Numbered from the stretch's first letter, positions 8,979 to 18,794 are shown. The stretch: 64,000 bases of DNA from Pseudomonas sp. 30_B (GCF_017491605.1 NZ_JAFGYY010000016.1:1-64000); one strand, 5' to 3'. Notes: a model not told the origin generated them from the letters alone. Translations and numbers: made by a program.

Positions 8979-9854
8979 TCAGGGCCGGGCATCGCGCAGC
9001 AGTTGCTGCAGGTAGCGGCCATAGCAGGTCTTGCCCAGACGCTCGGCCTGCAGGGCCAGGCCCTCGGTGGACAGCCAGCCCTGCTGGAAGGCGATTTCCT
9101 CCAGGCAGGCGACCTTCAGCCCCTGCCGCGCCTCGATGGTCTGGACGAAGTGGCCGGCCTCCATCAGCGATTCGTGGGTGCCGGTGTCCAGCCAGGCGAA
9201 GCCGCGCCCGAGCAGGCTCACACGCAACTCGCCGAGTTCGAGGTAGAGGTTGTTGATGTCGGTGATCTCCAGTTCGCCCCGCGCCGAGGGGCGGATCTGC
9301 CGGGCCATCTCTACCACCCGGTTGTCGTAGAAATACAGCCCCGTCACCGCGTAGTTGGAGCGCGGCACCCGTGGTTTTTCCTCGATGGAGAGCACGTTGC
9401 CGGCGTCGTCGAATTCCACCACGCCGAAGCGTCCGGGATCGGCCACCTGGTAGCCGAACACGGTGGCGCCGCGCTCGCGCGAGGCGGCCTCGCGCAGGGT
9501 CGCGGTGAAGCTCTGGCCGTAGAAGATGTTGTCGCCCAGCACCAGGCAAACCGAGTCGTCGCCGATGAACTCCTCGCCGATCAGGAAGGCCTGTGCCAGG
9601 CCGTCCGGCGAAGGCTGCACTGCATAGCGCAGGTGCAGGCCGAACTGCTCGCCGCTGCCGAGCAGTGCGCAGAAGTTGGGCAGGTCGGTAGGGGTGCAGA
9701 TCAGCAGGATCTCGTCGATACCGGCGAGCATCAGTACCGACAGCGGGTAGTACACCATCGGCTTGTCGTAGATCGGCAGCAGTTGCTTGGACACCCCGAG
9801 GGTAATGGGGTGCAGGCGGGTGCCGGAGCCTCCGGCGAGAATGATGCCTTTCAT
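8979..9854 (-). CDS. rmlA: Glucose-1-phosphate thymidylyltransferase
   Basis: The product has 291 residues, the normal size. It joins dTTP and glucose-1-phosphate to give dTDP-glucose. Landmarks are MKGIILAGGSGTRLHPIT, the nucleotide-binding start, followed by LPIYDKPMVYYPLSVLM, LVLGDNIFYG and EKPRVPRSNYAVTGLYFYD. The rmlB, rmlC and rmlD genes are not in this operon, so the 4-keto intermediate needed by the aminotransferase encoded upstream must come from a 4,6-dehydratase elsewhere. Confidence 0.95.
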   Translation of the reverse strand: MKGIILAGGSGTRLHPITLGVSKQLLPIYDKPMVYYPLSVLMLAGIDEILLICTPTDLPNFCALLGSGEQFGLHLRYAVQPSPDGLAQAFLIGEEFIGDDSVCLVLGDNIFYGQSFTATLREAASRERGATVFGYQVADPGRFGVVEFDDAGNVLSIEEKPRVPRSNYAVTGLYFYDNRVVEMARQIRPSARGELEITDINNLYLELGELRVSLLGRGFAWLDTGTHESLMEAGHFVQTIEARQGLKVACLEEIAFQQGWLSTEGLALQAERLGKTCYGRYLQQLLRDARP

Positions 9855-9891
9855 GGGAATTGCCTTCGTGGGGCGGCAGCCGGAAACCGGG

Positions 9892-10983
9892 CTACTCGAG
9901 CGGTCTGAAGCGCGGCAGATAGTCCGCGCGTTCGGCTAGAAAGGAGTCGATGAGGGTGGAAAGACGCAGGGCGGAAAGGTCCCAGGAGAAGCGCAGGACG
10001 TTCTCCAGCCCGGCGTTGCGCAGGCTGGCGCGCAACTTTGCGTCCCTCAGCACGTGGCGCATCGCCGCGGCCAGGGCCTGGGTATCGGTGGGGTCGAAGT
10101 ACAGCGCCGAGGTGCCCAGCGCTTCGGGGATCGACGCACTGCGCGCGGCGATCACCGGGCAGCCGCAGGCCTGTGCTTCCAGCGGCGGTATGCCGAAGCC
10201 TTCGTACAGCGAGGGGAAGACGAAGGCCGACGCCCCCCGGTACTCGTCGATCAACTGGCGGTCTTCGATTCGCCCGAGCCAGCGCACACGCTCGCTCTGC
10301 CCGCTGGACTGCAACCGGTTCTCGGCGAAGCTGCGGCCGGCGGAGCCGACGATGTGCATGTCGACGTCCAGGTCATGCAGCAGGTCGAACGCCTCGATCA
10401 TCCGCGCGAAGTTCTTGTGCGCCGCCGGCGAGGACACCGCCAGCAGATAGGGCCGCCCGCCCATGGCCACGGGACCTGGGCAGAACGCGGAGGACACCGC
10501 GTTGGCGATCACATGGATGCGCTCGCGGGGGAAGTGGTAGTACGAGGCGATCTCCTCGCGGGAGAACTCGCTGACGCTCACCAGCGCCAGCACCCGCCGC
10601 AGCATCAGCGGGGTCAAGGTCCGGTACAGCGCGCGAAAGCGCCATGCATAGCTCTCCGGGTGCCGCACGTAGGCAATGTCGTGGTGCGTCGCCAGTTGCG
10701 GGCCGTAGGCCAGCGGCGCGGTATTGCCCAGCGACACCAGCAGCGGCCGTCCGTTGCGCAACAGCCACAACGGCAGGTCGACCTGCTCCCACAGGTGCCC
10801 ACGGTTGCGCCCGATGCGCTCGACATGCAGGCGCCGGGCAACCTCCTCCCGCGGCAACGGACCGGGCGGCGCGACGAAGCGCACGTCGCCGCGCAGGCGC
10901 GCCAGCGACAGCGAAATCTGCTCGGCGAAGCGCTGTACGCCGCTGATTTCCTGGGACAGGAAGCGCGCATTGATAACGATCAT
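9892..10983 (-). CDS. Glycosyltransferase, GT-B fold, family 4
   Basis: The product has 363 residues and belongs to the GT4/Glycos_transf_1 group. It opens MIVINARFLSQEISGVQRFAEQ. The donor-site signature of the family is VFPSLYEGFGIPPLEAQACGCPVIAARSASIPE, in which the E-x7-E pair is visible. It probably adds one sugar to the lipid-linked repeat unit on the cytoplasmic face. Spacing to the genes on either side is 31-37 bp, consistent with one transcript. Donor and acceptor are unknown. Confidence 0.88.
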   Translation of the reverse strand: MIVINARFLSQEISGVQRFAEQISLSLARLRGDVRFVAPPGPLPREEVARRLHVERIGRNRGHLWEQVDLPLWLLRNGRPLLVSLGNTAPLAYGPQLATHHDIAYVRHPESYAWRFRALYRTLTPLMLRRVLALVSVSEFSREEIASYYHFPRERIHVIANAVSSAFCPGPVAMGGRPYLLAVSSPAAHKNFARMIEAFDLLHDLDVDMHIVGSAGRSFAENRLQSSGQSERVRWLGRIEDRQLIDEYRGASAFVFPSLYEGFGIPPLEAQACGCPVIAARSASIPEALGTSALYFDPTDTQALAAAMRHVLRDAKLRASLRNAGLENVLRFSWDLSALRLSTLIDSFLAERADYLPRFRPLE

Positions 10984-11014
10984 GGAAGCCCTCTCGCGCG
11001 TCGTCGCGCCGCAC

Positions 11015-13645
11015 TCAGCGCAGCGACAACTGGTAGCCCGGAGCGCTGCGCAGCAGCGTCGGTGCGTTATCGATAAGGATCTCGGCCTGGCAGGGACCGC
11101 CGCTTTCGGGGCAGATCCAGGGGACCTTCCGGCCCTGGCGGTCGCTCACGCCGTCGAAGTCCCGCAGGCGCCAGAGGGTGTCGGAATGGCCCGGCTGGCT
11201 GGTGACCTTCAGGGTCTGCTCGCGGCCCAGGGTCCAGGCCACCAGCACTTCGTCGCCGGCCTTGGCGAAGCGCATCAGGTAGACGTTCGGGTCGGCATTG
11301 GGCACCCGGCCGAGGAAGCGGTAGTGGCCGATGATCCCGGCCACGCTGGCCATCGCGTGGTAGGCCGGCTTGGGCCGGCCATCGGCGGTGAGCAGGCCGA
11401 AGTTATGCTCCATTTCGCGGCGGTCGATGCCGTCGTCCACCAGGTCGTACCACCAGGAGCCCTTCACGTTGGGCACGCTGCGCACCAGCACGTAGGCACG
11501 CGCGAGATAGGCAGCCTGGCGTTCAAGGCTGAGCCCGCACCCCCCTTCGTTGGAGGGCCAGCTGAACTCGGTGAAGTACAACGGCACCGGCTTGCCGGCA
11601 CTGCGCTCGAACTGCTGATTGACCCCCTGGAACCACGCCAGCCAGTTCTCCGGGGTCGCCAGTGCGCCCTCGCAATACACCGAGGGGTGCAGCGACAGAC
11701 CGTCCACCAGGTCCAGCAACCCACCGGCGAGCAGACGGTCGGCGAAGCCCTCGCGGATACCCCGCAGGGTCACCGCACCGGCGATGATCCGGGCCTGCGG
11801 GTCCTCCTCGCGGATCGCTTGGGCGGTAGCGCGGATCAGGGTCAGGTAGTCGTCGCTGAAGCGCTTGTCGGTGGGGTTTTCCACATCCCATTCGTTCCAG
11901 ATTTCGTAGATCGCCACCTGTCCCTTGAAGTTGCGCACCACGTAGCGCACGTAGCGCAGGTAGGCGGCGCGGGAGGCTTCGTCGCGCGGCTTGCCATTGC
12001 CGTGGAACTGGTTCTCCACACCCAGGATCAGCAGGGTGCTGATGCCCAGGCTGCGGGTGCTGCGCAGTTGCGTGCGCCAGGTGTCGTAGATGGACAGCAC
12101 GTTGGGCTCGCGCTCGACGCTGGACCAGAAGGCATCGTCGCGGAAGGACAGGATGCCGGCCTGCTGCGCCAGGCGGTTGATGGCCTCGCGATTGCCCGGA
12201 CGCATGTTCTGGTGCGTGCTGGCGCCGACGATGAACTCCGGCGCAACCGGCTCGGCCACCGGCGTTGGCGTCTCATTGGCCAGCGCACGGGGCACCGGCC
12301 CTGCCCAGGCGAACAACAGCAGCCCGCCCAGCAGCAGGCTCATCAGTTCGCCCTTGCCCTGCAGACGCCAGGCCTGGGGCGCCGGCGGCGTGGCCAGCTC
12401 TTGCGGTGAGCGCACTGCCCGGCCGATGGCCAGGCCGAGGAACAGGCTCGGCACTTGCGCCTCCAGCACGTCGCTGGTCCAGCCCATCAGCAGGATGCAG
12501 TAGGTGATGCCCAGCAGCGCGCGCGCCTCGCGCCCCGGCTGGAGTTGCAGGCGCATCAGCAGCGGAATCGCCAGGGCGTAGAGCCCGACGCCGGCAACAC
12601 CGAACAGCAGCCAGAGATAGAGCAGCGTGTTGTCCGATACCGCCAGCTGGTCGATGCCGAACACCGGGAACTGCGCGAAGGCGCTGCCGGTCATGCCCAG
12701 CCCGGCGCCGGTGAAGGCCCAGTCGTTGACCATCATCACCCTGATCACCCCCGGCCAGGTGTTGACCAGGCGATCCACCATCGAGCCGAGCAGGTTTTCG
12801 CTGCTGGAGCTGGCCAGGTACGGCTCGACATCGCCGAACAGGCCGTAGAGCGGCAGCGCCAGCGCGCCGAATACCACCATCAGTACGGCCAGCAGGAACA
12901 GCAAGCGGTGCTGGGCAAGGTTCATCACCAGCAGGACGATGACGAAGGCAACGGCGGAGGTCTTGTTGGTGGTCAGGACTATCCCCACCAGCGCGACCAG
13001 GTAGATCACCCAGCGCAGCAGCATCGACAGACGGAACGAGCCCAGGTACAGGCTGAAGATCGCCAGCATGATCGCCAGCGCCGAAGACATCCGCGAAAAG
13101 CCGGCGATGCGGTCCAGGCCGTAGGCACTCCAGGCGCGGTTGGCGCTGATCTGTACGCCGCCCATGGCGTAGGTGTAACCCTTCCACGGCACGTGGCCGG
13201 TCATGTCCAGCGCGATCCCCCCCAGCGAGGCGACGAGGCAGAAGAAGATCGTCCAGCCCAGCACCTTGCGGTGCATCTCGAGGTAGGGACCGCAGAGCAG
13301 GCCGAACAGCAACGGCGCATAGATGAAGATGCTGAAGGCCCCGGCCTGCGCAGATGCGCCATGCAGCAGGCCGAGCATCAGGGAGGCCGCCGCCAGTATC
13401 AGCAGCAGCCACAGGCCCCGATGCTGCGGACGGGTGAACAGCTCCCAGGCCACCGCGACCACACAGCCCGCCTTCGGCACGTAGATCAGCGCCGACAGCC
13501 CGACCTGATCGCTGTAGAAGCGCAGGGCCCCGTTGAAGGTCTCCACCAGCAGCACCGAAATCACCACCGCCAGCGCCAGCAGCGAGCGGTCGAAGGTGAT
13601 CCCGGCCGTGGGCTCAAAGCGCGGATACGGCGATTGCAGATCCAT
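11015..13645 (-). CDS. Fusion of Wzy/O-antigen ligase-like membrane domain with a GH-A glycoside hydrolase
   Basis: The product has 876 residues. The start at 13645 (MDLQSPYPRF) has GGAG upstream and overlaps the preceding gene by 32 bp. Residues about 18-410 hold roughly ten membrane helices with the O-antigen polymerase/ligase look (LVNTWPGVIRVMMVNDW, FTGAGLGMTGSAF). A last helix at about 434-450 leads to a periplasmic domain, about 468-876, shaped like clan GH-A hydrolases: the acid/base glutamate is probably E585 in IWNEWDVEN and the nucleophile E693 in YFTEFSWPSNEGG. The hydrolase half resembles PslG-type (GH39-like) proteins. The natural reading is a polymerase joined to a polymer-trimming or length-controlling hydrolase; the activity is inferred. 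Confidence 0.82.
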   Translation of the reverse strand: MDLQSPYPRFEPTAGITFDRSLLALAVVISVLLVETFNGALRFYSDQVGLSALIYVPKAGCVVAVAWELFTRPQHRGLWLLLILAAASLMLGLLHGASAQAGAFSIFIYAPLLFGLLCGPYLEMHRKVLGWTIFFCLVASLGGIALDMTGHVPWKGYTYAMGGVQISANRAWSAYGLDRIAGFSRMSSALAIMLAIFSLYLGSFRLSMLLRWVIYLVALVGIVLTTNKTSAVAFVIVLLVMNLAQHRLLFLLAVLMVVFGALALPLYGLFGDVEPYLASSSSENLLGSMVDRLVNTWPGVIRVMMVNDWAFTGAGLGMTGSAFAQFPVFGIDQLAVSDNTLLYLWLLFGVAGVGLYALAIPLLMRLQLQPGREARALLGITYCILLMGWTSDVLEAQVPSLFLGLAIGRAVRSPQELATPPAPQAWRLQGKGELMSLLLGGLLLFAWAGPVPRALANETPTPVAEPVAPEFIVGASTHQNMRPGNREAINRLAQQAGILSFRDDAFWSSVEREPNVLSIYDTWRTQLRSTRSLGISTLLILGVENQFHGNGKPRDEASRAAYLRYVRYVVRNFKGQVAIYEIWNEWDVENPTDKRFSDDYLTLIRATAQAIREEDPQARIIAGAVTLRGIREGFADRLLAGGLLDLVDGLSLHPSVYCEGALATPENWLAWFQGVNQQFERSAGKPVPLYFTEFSWPSNEGGCGLSLERQAAYLARAYVLVRSVPNVKGSWWYDLVDDGIDRREMEHNFGLLTADGRPKPAYHAMASVAGIIGHYRFLGRVPNADPNVYLMRFAKAGDEVLVAWTLGREQTLKVTSQPGHSDTLWRLRDFDGVSDRQGRKVPWICPESGGPCQAEILIDNAPTLLRSAPGYQLSLR

Positions 13646-14849
13646 GACGAACTCCACGGCTGAGCAGGGTGCGCTGCAGGACGGTTTCGTACTCATCGAG
13701 CATCCTCTCGATGCTGAGCATCGATGCGACGCTCTCCCGCGCGCGGGAGGCCAGGCGCTGGCGCAGCGGCGCATTCTCGGCAAGACGGCGGATCGCCTCG
13801 CCCAGCGAGTCGGGGCGTTCCGGCGAGCAGTGCAGGCCGTTGAGCCCGTCGCGGACGATCTCGACCAAGCCGCCACGGGTCGAAACGATCACCGGCAGGT
13901 GCTGGGCGCAGGCCTCCAGCGCCACCAGGCCGAAGGATTCCGGCCCGATACTGGGCACCACGGCCACGTCGATTTCAGAGAAGAAAGCAGAGGAATTGCG
14001 ATAGCCGACGAAGTGCACGTGCTGCGGGTCGGCGACGGATTTCAGCATGTTCACGTAGGTCGCCTCACCGCGTCCGGCAATCAGCAGCGAGGCGTCCAGG
14101 GACTGCTTCTGGAACTGTTCGATCAACCACTCCACGCCCTTGTTCGGGGTCAGCGCGCCGATGAAGCCGAAGCGCAGCGGACGACGCTCCGGCAGCGGAG
14201 CCGGCGTCTCCTGCCAGGGGGCGAACGGCGCGCAATTGTAGACGACGTAGCGCTGGCTGTAGGCGAAGTAGCCCGCATCGACCAGGGCCGCCAGCTGGTA
14301 GCGGCTGACGCCGACCACCGTGTCGACCTGCGCCGACGCCTGTGCATGGGAGCGTCGCAGCAGTGCGCAGGAGGTGCATTGCTGCTGGCACTGCCGGCCA
14401 TTGTGGAAACGCATCCCGCGCGGGCAGGTGAGGTACTGGTCGTGCAGGACCTGCACGATGGGCACCCCGGCCGCGCGGACCGCGTCCCAGGCGGCGATCG
14501 ACCAGCCCGCCAGGTTGTGGCACACCACGAGGTCAGGCTCGCTCTGCGCCAGCACCTGCGCCAGCACATCGCGCATGCCCCGGTTGTAGCGGTCCAGCGC
14601 ATGCCAGGCGAGCCGCCGCAACATGCCGGGACGCTGGCCGCCGTACGGCCAGTAGAGGTTGCGCAGGCCGGCGCGCAGCACCGGCACGCCATTGTGCGAT
14701 TCGCTGTGCAGGCCGGCGTCAGGCCCCGTACTCAGGACCTGCACCGCATGACCGCGCCGCTGCAGGCCCTCGACCATGGACTGCACTATCACCTCCGCGC
14801 CGCCGACGATGTGCGGGGCATAGAGGGTGTTGAGGAACAGGAGCTTCAT
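13614..14849 (-). CDS. Glycosyltransferase, GT-B fold, family 4
   Basis: The product has 411 residues. The N-terminus MKLLFLNTLYAPHIVGGAEVI is the typical glycine-rich acceptor-side loop of GT4 enzymes, and the donor site appears as VVPSIGPESFGLVALEACAQHLPVIVSTRGGL. A Cys-rich insert (HNGRQCQQQCTSCALLRRS) in the N-terminal half is seen in some relatives. Its ATG overlaps the stop of the preceding gene (ATGA), suggesting coupled translation. It is likely to add a sugar to the repeat unit; specificity is unknown. Confidence 0.88.
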   Translation of the reverse strand: MKLLFLNTLYAPHIVGGAEVIVQSMVEGLQRRGHAVQVLSTGPDAGLHSESHNGVPVLRAGLRNLYWPYGGQRPGMLRRLAWHALDRYNRGMRDVLAQVLAQSEPDLVVCHNLAGWSIAAWDAVRAAGVPIVQVLHDQYLTCPRGMRFHNGRQCQQQCTSCALLRRSHAQASAQVDTVVGVSRYQLAALVDAGYFAYSQRYVVYNCAPFAPWQETPAPLPERRPLRFGFIGALTPNKGVEWLIEQFQKQSLDASLLIAGRGEATYVNMLKSVADPQHVHFVGYRNSSAFFSEIDVAVVPSIGPESFGLVALEACAQHLPVIVSTRGGLVEIVRDGLNGLHCSPERPDSLGEAIRRLAENAPLRQRLASRARESVASMLSIERMLDEYETVLQRTLLSRGVRHGSAIAVSAL

Positions 14850-15844
14850 AGCGGATAGCTCTGGCTCATGCCCAGCGTGCCGGACTCGCCGTCACGAATG
14901 GCGCGCAACAGCAGTTGCAGGCGACCTTCGCGGCCGTGCCGGTGGGCGAAGAAGTGCAGCAGGCGCAGGAACAGCCAGCGATTGAAGCGGTACATCAGGG
15001 GCGACGTGATCCACAGGTTCTTGTCGAACCAGGCCTGGTTGCGCGCGGCGTAGTAGGCGCGCAGGTCGGAGCTGCCGAGCAGGTAGGTTTCGTAGATGTT
15101 GGAGGTGCGCTGCTTGAGGTTCCAGGAGCGCTCCAGGTCATCCAGACCGGCGCCGGGCACCAGGTACAGATGGCCGCCGCCGGCGCTGATGCGGAAGGTG
15201 TACTCGGTGTCGTCGGCATACAGCACCAGCTCGCGACGCGGCAGGCCGATGCGCTCGATCAGCCGACGGTGCGCCAGCAAGCCGCCGTAGTAGGCGAACG
15301 GCAGCTCCAGCAGCGGCTCCATGGGGCGCGGATGGGGCTTGCCCCAGGGCGTGCGGCGCCAGAGTTTGTAGGGCAGCTGGCGCACATGGAAACCGAAATA
15401 GCTGGAGCGCGGCGGCGTGAGGAAACACTTCGGCACGCCGGCGGCCACGTCCGCCTGGTGCTCCGCGCGAAAGCCCAGCACCGCGGTCTGGTCCGCCCCA
15501 TGGCGTTGCACGCAATCGAGCAGGCGCTGCTTGAGCAAAGGGAAGGCCCCCGGCATCGGCGCGTTGTCGTCGTCCATCAGCCAGATGTAGTCGCAGCGGG
15601 TATTCAGCGCCGCGGCGATGCCCACGCAATAGCCATTGGCCGAGCCGGTATTGCTGCTGAGCTCGATCACCTGGACGCGATTGGGCCAGAGCTTGAACAG
15701 GTGGTCCAGCTCGGCCACCGAGGCATTGCTGACGACGATGGCACGGGCGATGTCGGGCTCGCGAAAGGCCCTTGCCAGCAGCTCCTCCAGGTACTTCAGG
15801 CGATCGCCATAGGTCAGCGTCACCAGGACAGTCGATCCACTCAT
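14846..15844 (-). CDS. Glycosyltransferase, GT-A fold, family 2
   Basis: The product has 332 residues from the ATG at 15844 (MSGSTVLVTLTYGDRL). The GT-A nucleotide-sugar region is visible: IVVSNASVAELDHL, then SSNTGSANGYCVGIAAAL, and the metal-binding IWLMDDDNAPMPGAF. Later YADDTEYTFRISAGG carries the ED-type acceptor acid. The arrangement resembles rhamnosyl- or galactofuranosyl-transferases of family 2, but the substrate cannot be fixed. It sits between the antiterminator gene and a GT4 gene that overlaps its end. Confidence 0.85.
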   Translation of the reverse strand: MSGSTVLVTLTYGDRLKYLEELLARAFREPDIARAIVVSNASVAELDHLFKLWPNRVQVIELSSNTGSANGYCVGIAAALNTRCDYIWLMDDDNAPMPGAFPLLKQRLLDCVQRHGADQTAVLGFRAEHQADVAAGVPKCFLTPPRSSYFGFHVRQLPYKLWRRTPWGKPHPRPMEPLLELPFAYYGGLLAHRRLIERIGLPRRELVLYADDTEYTFRISAGGGHLYLVPGAGLDDLERSWNLKQRTSNIYETYLLGSSDLRAYYAARNQAWFDKNLWITSPLMYRFNRWLFLRLLHFFAHRHGREGRLQLLLRAIRDGESGTLGMSQSYPL

Positions 15845-15866
15845 GATGGTGCGTCTCCCTCGTCGA

Positions 15867-16385
15867 TCACCGGGCACTCAGGCCCGCCATCTTTGCCCCG
15901 GAGACCGCCGAGAGCTGGTTCAGGGGGACGCGCACGCGCTGTTCGCGCTGCAGCAGGTTGAGCAGGATCAGTGCCCGCTCGGCGCCGTCGTCACAGAGGA
16001 AGATCGCCTCCACCTCGCAGTCGCCGGCACAGTGCAGGTGCACCACCTGGCCCTGCTCGAAACGCCTGGCCGGGCGCTCGGGCATCTCCCGCGAACGTCG
16101 GCGGATGTCTTCCACCAGCTCGTCGGCCACCGGCAGCGGTTGCGGGCCGAAGCTGACGATGCGCGCCACGCCACGGGTGGAGCGGATCGGGAACCAGTTG
16201 TCGTGCTGCTGATCCAGGTTGATGAACAGGTAGCCGGGGAACAGCGGTTGCGGCCGCGGGCCCTGCCCGACCACCGGCCGGTAGCAGGTGAAGCCCTGGC
16301 GGGTCAGGTTTTCCTCGGCGCGCAGCTCCTGGTGCGGTTTGGTCTGGATCAGGTACCAGCGATGAAGGGGGTCGGCGTGACTCAT
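15867..16385 (-). CDS. NusG-like antiterminator of the RfaH type
   Basis: The product has 172 residues. The start at 16385 begins MSHADPLHRWYLIQTKPHQE. The NGN domain occupies about residues 8-105 (RWYLIQTKPHQELRAEENL, then PLFPGYLFINLD and RGVARIVSFG), followed by a linker and a C-terminal KOW-like half (FEQGQVVHLHCAGDCEVEAIFL). Length and motifs fit RfaH-type specialised NusG paralogs, which load onto RNA polymerase paused at an ops element and suppress termination in long polysaccharide operons. Two ops-like sequences in the leader of this same operon (24348-24358 and 24436-24446) strongly support the role. Confidence 0.85.
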   Translation of the reverse strand: MSHADPLHRWYLIQTKPHQELRAEENLTRQGFTCYRPVVGQGPRPQPLFPGYLFINLDQQHDNWFPIRSTRGVARIVSFGPQPLPVADELVEDIRRRSREMPERPARRFEQGQVVHLHCAGDCEVEAIFLCDDGAERALILLNLLQREQRVRVPLNQLSAVSGAKMAGLSAR

Positions 16386-16549
16386 GATGCGTATGCCTCG
16401 GCGCCCGGGCGGGCGATGAGTGAGGACGGGGCCGGGCGTTCCAGGGAACGGCACCCCGAGGTGAGTGGAAGTTGCCTGGCGGGTCGCACCCTGGCCCGTC
16501 ATGAGCGGCGGGCCGGGCAGGAAGACGCCAGAGGTCGGTGAGTGGGGTT

Positions 16550-18763
16550 TCACTCGCGGTTGTCGTAGCGGTAGGCGTAGGCGCCGTAGTCGTAGGCAGC
16601 GGTCGAGGCCTTGCGCATGACGCCATTGAGGATCGCGCCCTGCAGCTGGATGCCATTCTGGCCGAGGCGGCGGCGAGCGGTGTCGATCTCGCTGGCCGGG
16701 CTCTGGCCGAAGCGGGTCACCAGCAGGTTGATGCCGCACAGCCGGCCGACCAGCGAGGCGTCGGTCACCGCCAGCACCGGCGGGGTGTCGATGATGACCA
16801 GGTCGTACATCGCCGAAGCGTCGCGCAGCAGCTGGGCGAAGTTTTCGTTCATCAGCAGCTCCGATGGATTCGGCGCGGCAAAACCGCAGGAGATGAAGTC
16901 CAGGTCCGGCACCTCGGTCGCCAGGATCACCTCGCTCAACGGGCGACCGGAGCTCAGCGCATCGGACAGGCCATGCCGCGGGATCAGCCCGAAGACCCGG
17001 TGCAGGTAGCCCTTGCGCATGTCGGCGTCGACCAGCAGGGTGCGCAGGCCGGACTGGGCGATGATCGCCGCCAGGTTGCAGGAGACGAACGACTTGCCGG
17101 CGCCGGGCGCGGGGCTGGTAAGCATCACCACGTTGTTGCGCGCTTCCAGCAGGGCGAAATGCAGGTTGGTGCGCAGGCTGCGCAACGCCTCGTTGGCCAG
17201 GTCGCCCGGATTGGCGGCGGCCAGCAGCTTGGGCGCATGGGCGGTGATATCGCCCTTGCGCTCCCGCTCCAGGCGCTCCTGCTGGCGCGAATACGGCACC
17301 GCCGCGAGCACCGGCAGGCCAAGCTGCTCGATCGCCTCGGGATTCTCCACGCCCCGATAGAAGGCCTGGCGCAGGAACAGGATGCCCATGGCGACGCAGA
17401 AGCCGACCAGGGTGGAGAGCAGTACGATGATCTTGCGCATCGGTTTGGCCGGCTTCTCGACGTCGGCCTGGGCAGTGTCGATCACCCGGACGTTGCCGAT
17501 GGTGCCGGCGCGCAGGATGTCCTGTTCCTGGGCCTTGTCCAGCACGGTGGTGTAGGTCTGCTGGGTGACGCGCATGTCACGGGAGAGACGCAACAGTTCC
17601 TGCTGAGTGGACGGCAGGGCCTGGATGCGTCCCTGCAATGCGACCTTGCGTGCCTCCAGGCTGCTCACCTGCTTGAGCAGCGCCTGGTAGGTCGGATGGC
17701 TGGGCGCGTAGAGGCGGTCGTACTCGGCGCGCTTGAGCTTGAGATCGGAGAGCTGGTTGTCGATGCCCACCACCTGGTCCAGTACGCCACGGGTCTCGAC
17801 CGTGATGTCGGCGGACTTGGCACTGGTCTGGTAGGCGTTGTAGGCGGCTTCGGCGCGTTCCAGTTCCATGCGCACCGCCGGCAGCTGCGAGCGCAGGAAC
17901 TGCAGGCGCTGGGAAGCTTCGGCGGAACTGCGCTCGACATTCTGCAGCACGTAGAGATGGGCGATCTTGTCGAGGATGAGGTCGGCCTGCCCCGCGTTGG
18001 GGTCCTCCAGGGTCATGTAGATGATCCCGGAATCCTTGCCGGCCTCGACCACCTTGAGCAGCTTCTGATAGGCCAGGGTGGCGGTCAGCAGACGGTCACG
18101 GGTGAGGATGAATTCGGTGCCCGGGTGCGCCACGAGCTCGTCCACCTCAATGGTGAAGCCCTTGTCGATCACGGTCTTGTTCACCTCGCCGCGCAGCAGC
18201 TGTTCGCCGTCGGCATTGAGCAGGACGTAGGCGCCGCCGTTCTCGGCAACCAGGGTCAGCGGCTCGCCGAGATACTCTTCAGGCACTTCCAGCTGGTACA
18301 CCTTGATCTGCTCGCCACCCCAGGCGAAGGCGCCCATGCCGAACAGAGGCGGTGCCAGCGGTTGCTCCGGAGTCGGCTTGAAATGCCGCGCCAGGAAGTC
18401 CCCCACCAGCGGCATATGCCGGGGCTTGGCGGTGATGTAGAGCTTGAGCGTCTCCACGGCCTTGCCGAGCACCGCGCGGGACTTCAGCAGCTCGATCTCG
18501 GTGGAGGCCAGGGAGACCGAGTCGGGACGGTTGATCACCTCCGGCGTGCCATTGAGGCCGTTCTTCTTCTGCTCGACCTGGATCATCGCGCCCGACACGT
18601 AGATCGGCGTGGCGAGCAGCGCATAGATCAGGCCCAGCGTCGCGAACAGCCCGGTGACGACGATGATCATTCGCTTGTGGTCGAAGAGCAGGCGCAGCAG
18701 ACCCGCCACGTCGATACGAGTGTCCTGGACGTTCTCCAGGGACGAGTGGGGCATGATACTCAT
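16550..18763 (-). CDS. wzc: Wzc-type chain-length regulator and tyrosine autokinase
   Basis: The product has 737 residues; the ATG at 18763 is preferred because GGAGG lies 6 bases upstream (another ATG lies at 18769). Order of domains: N-terminal Wzz region with a first membrane helix (IIVVTGLFATLGLIYALLA), a long periplasmic coiled-coil part, a GNVR motif region, a second helix (IIVLLSTLVGFCVAMGILFL), then the cytoplasmic BY-kinase with Walker A SPAPGAGKSF near residue 550, Walker A' LLVDADMRKG and Walker B LVIIDTPP. The C-terminus is a tyrosine cluster (AYDYGAYAYRYDNRE), the usual autophosphorylation tail. It couples polymerisation to export with Wza. Confidence 0.92.
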   Translation of the reverse strand: MSIMPHSSLENVQDTRIDVAGLLRLLFDHKRMIIVVTGLFATLGLIYALLATPIYVSGAMIQVEQKKNGLNGTPEVINRPDSVSLASTEIELLKSRAVLGKAVETLKLYITAKPRHMPLVGDFLARHFKPTPEQPLAPPLFGMGAFAWGGEQIKVYQLEVPEEYLGEPLTLVAENGGAYVLLNADGEQLLRGEVNKTVIDKGFTIEVDELVAHPGTEFILTRDRLLTATLAYQKLLKVVEAGKDSGIIYMTLEDPNAGQADLILDKIAHLYVLQNVERSSAEASQRLQFLRSQLPAVRMELERAEAAYNAYQTSAKSADITVETRGVLDQVVGIDNQLSDLKLKRAEYDRLYAPSHPTYQALLKQVSSLEARKVALQGRIQALPSTQQELLRLSRDMRVTQQTYTTVLDKAQEQDILRAGTIGNVRVIDTAQADVEKPAKPMRKIIVLLSTLVGFCVAMGILFLRQAFYRGVENPEAIEQLGLPVLAAVPYSRQQERLERERKGDITAHAPKLLAAANPGDLANEALRSLRTNLHFALLEARNNVVMLTSPAPGAGKSFVSCNLAAIIAQSGLRTLLVDADMRKGYLHRVFGLIPRHGLSDALSSGRPLSEVILATEVPDLDFISCGFAAPNPSELLMNENFAQLLRDASAMYDLVIIDTPPVLAVTDASLVGRLCGINLLVTRFGQSPASEIDTARRRLGQNGIQLQGAILNGVMRKASTAAYDYGAYAYRYDNRE

Positions 18764-18794
18764 GGACATCCATCCTCCAGTGAGATGACGCGGC

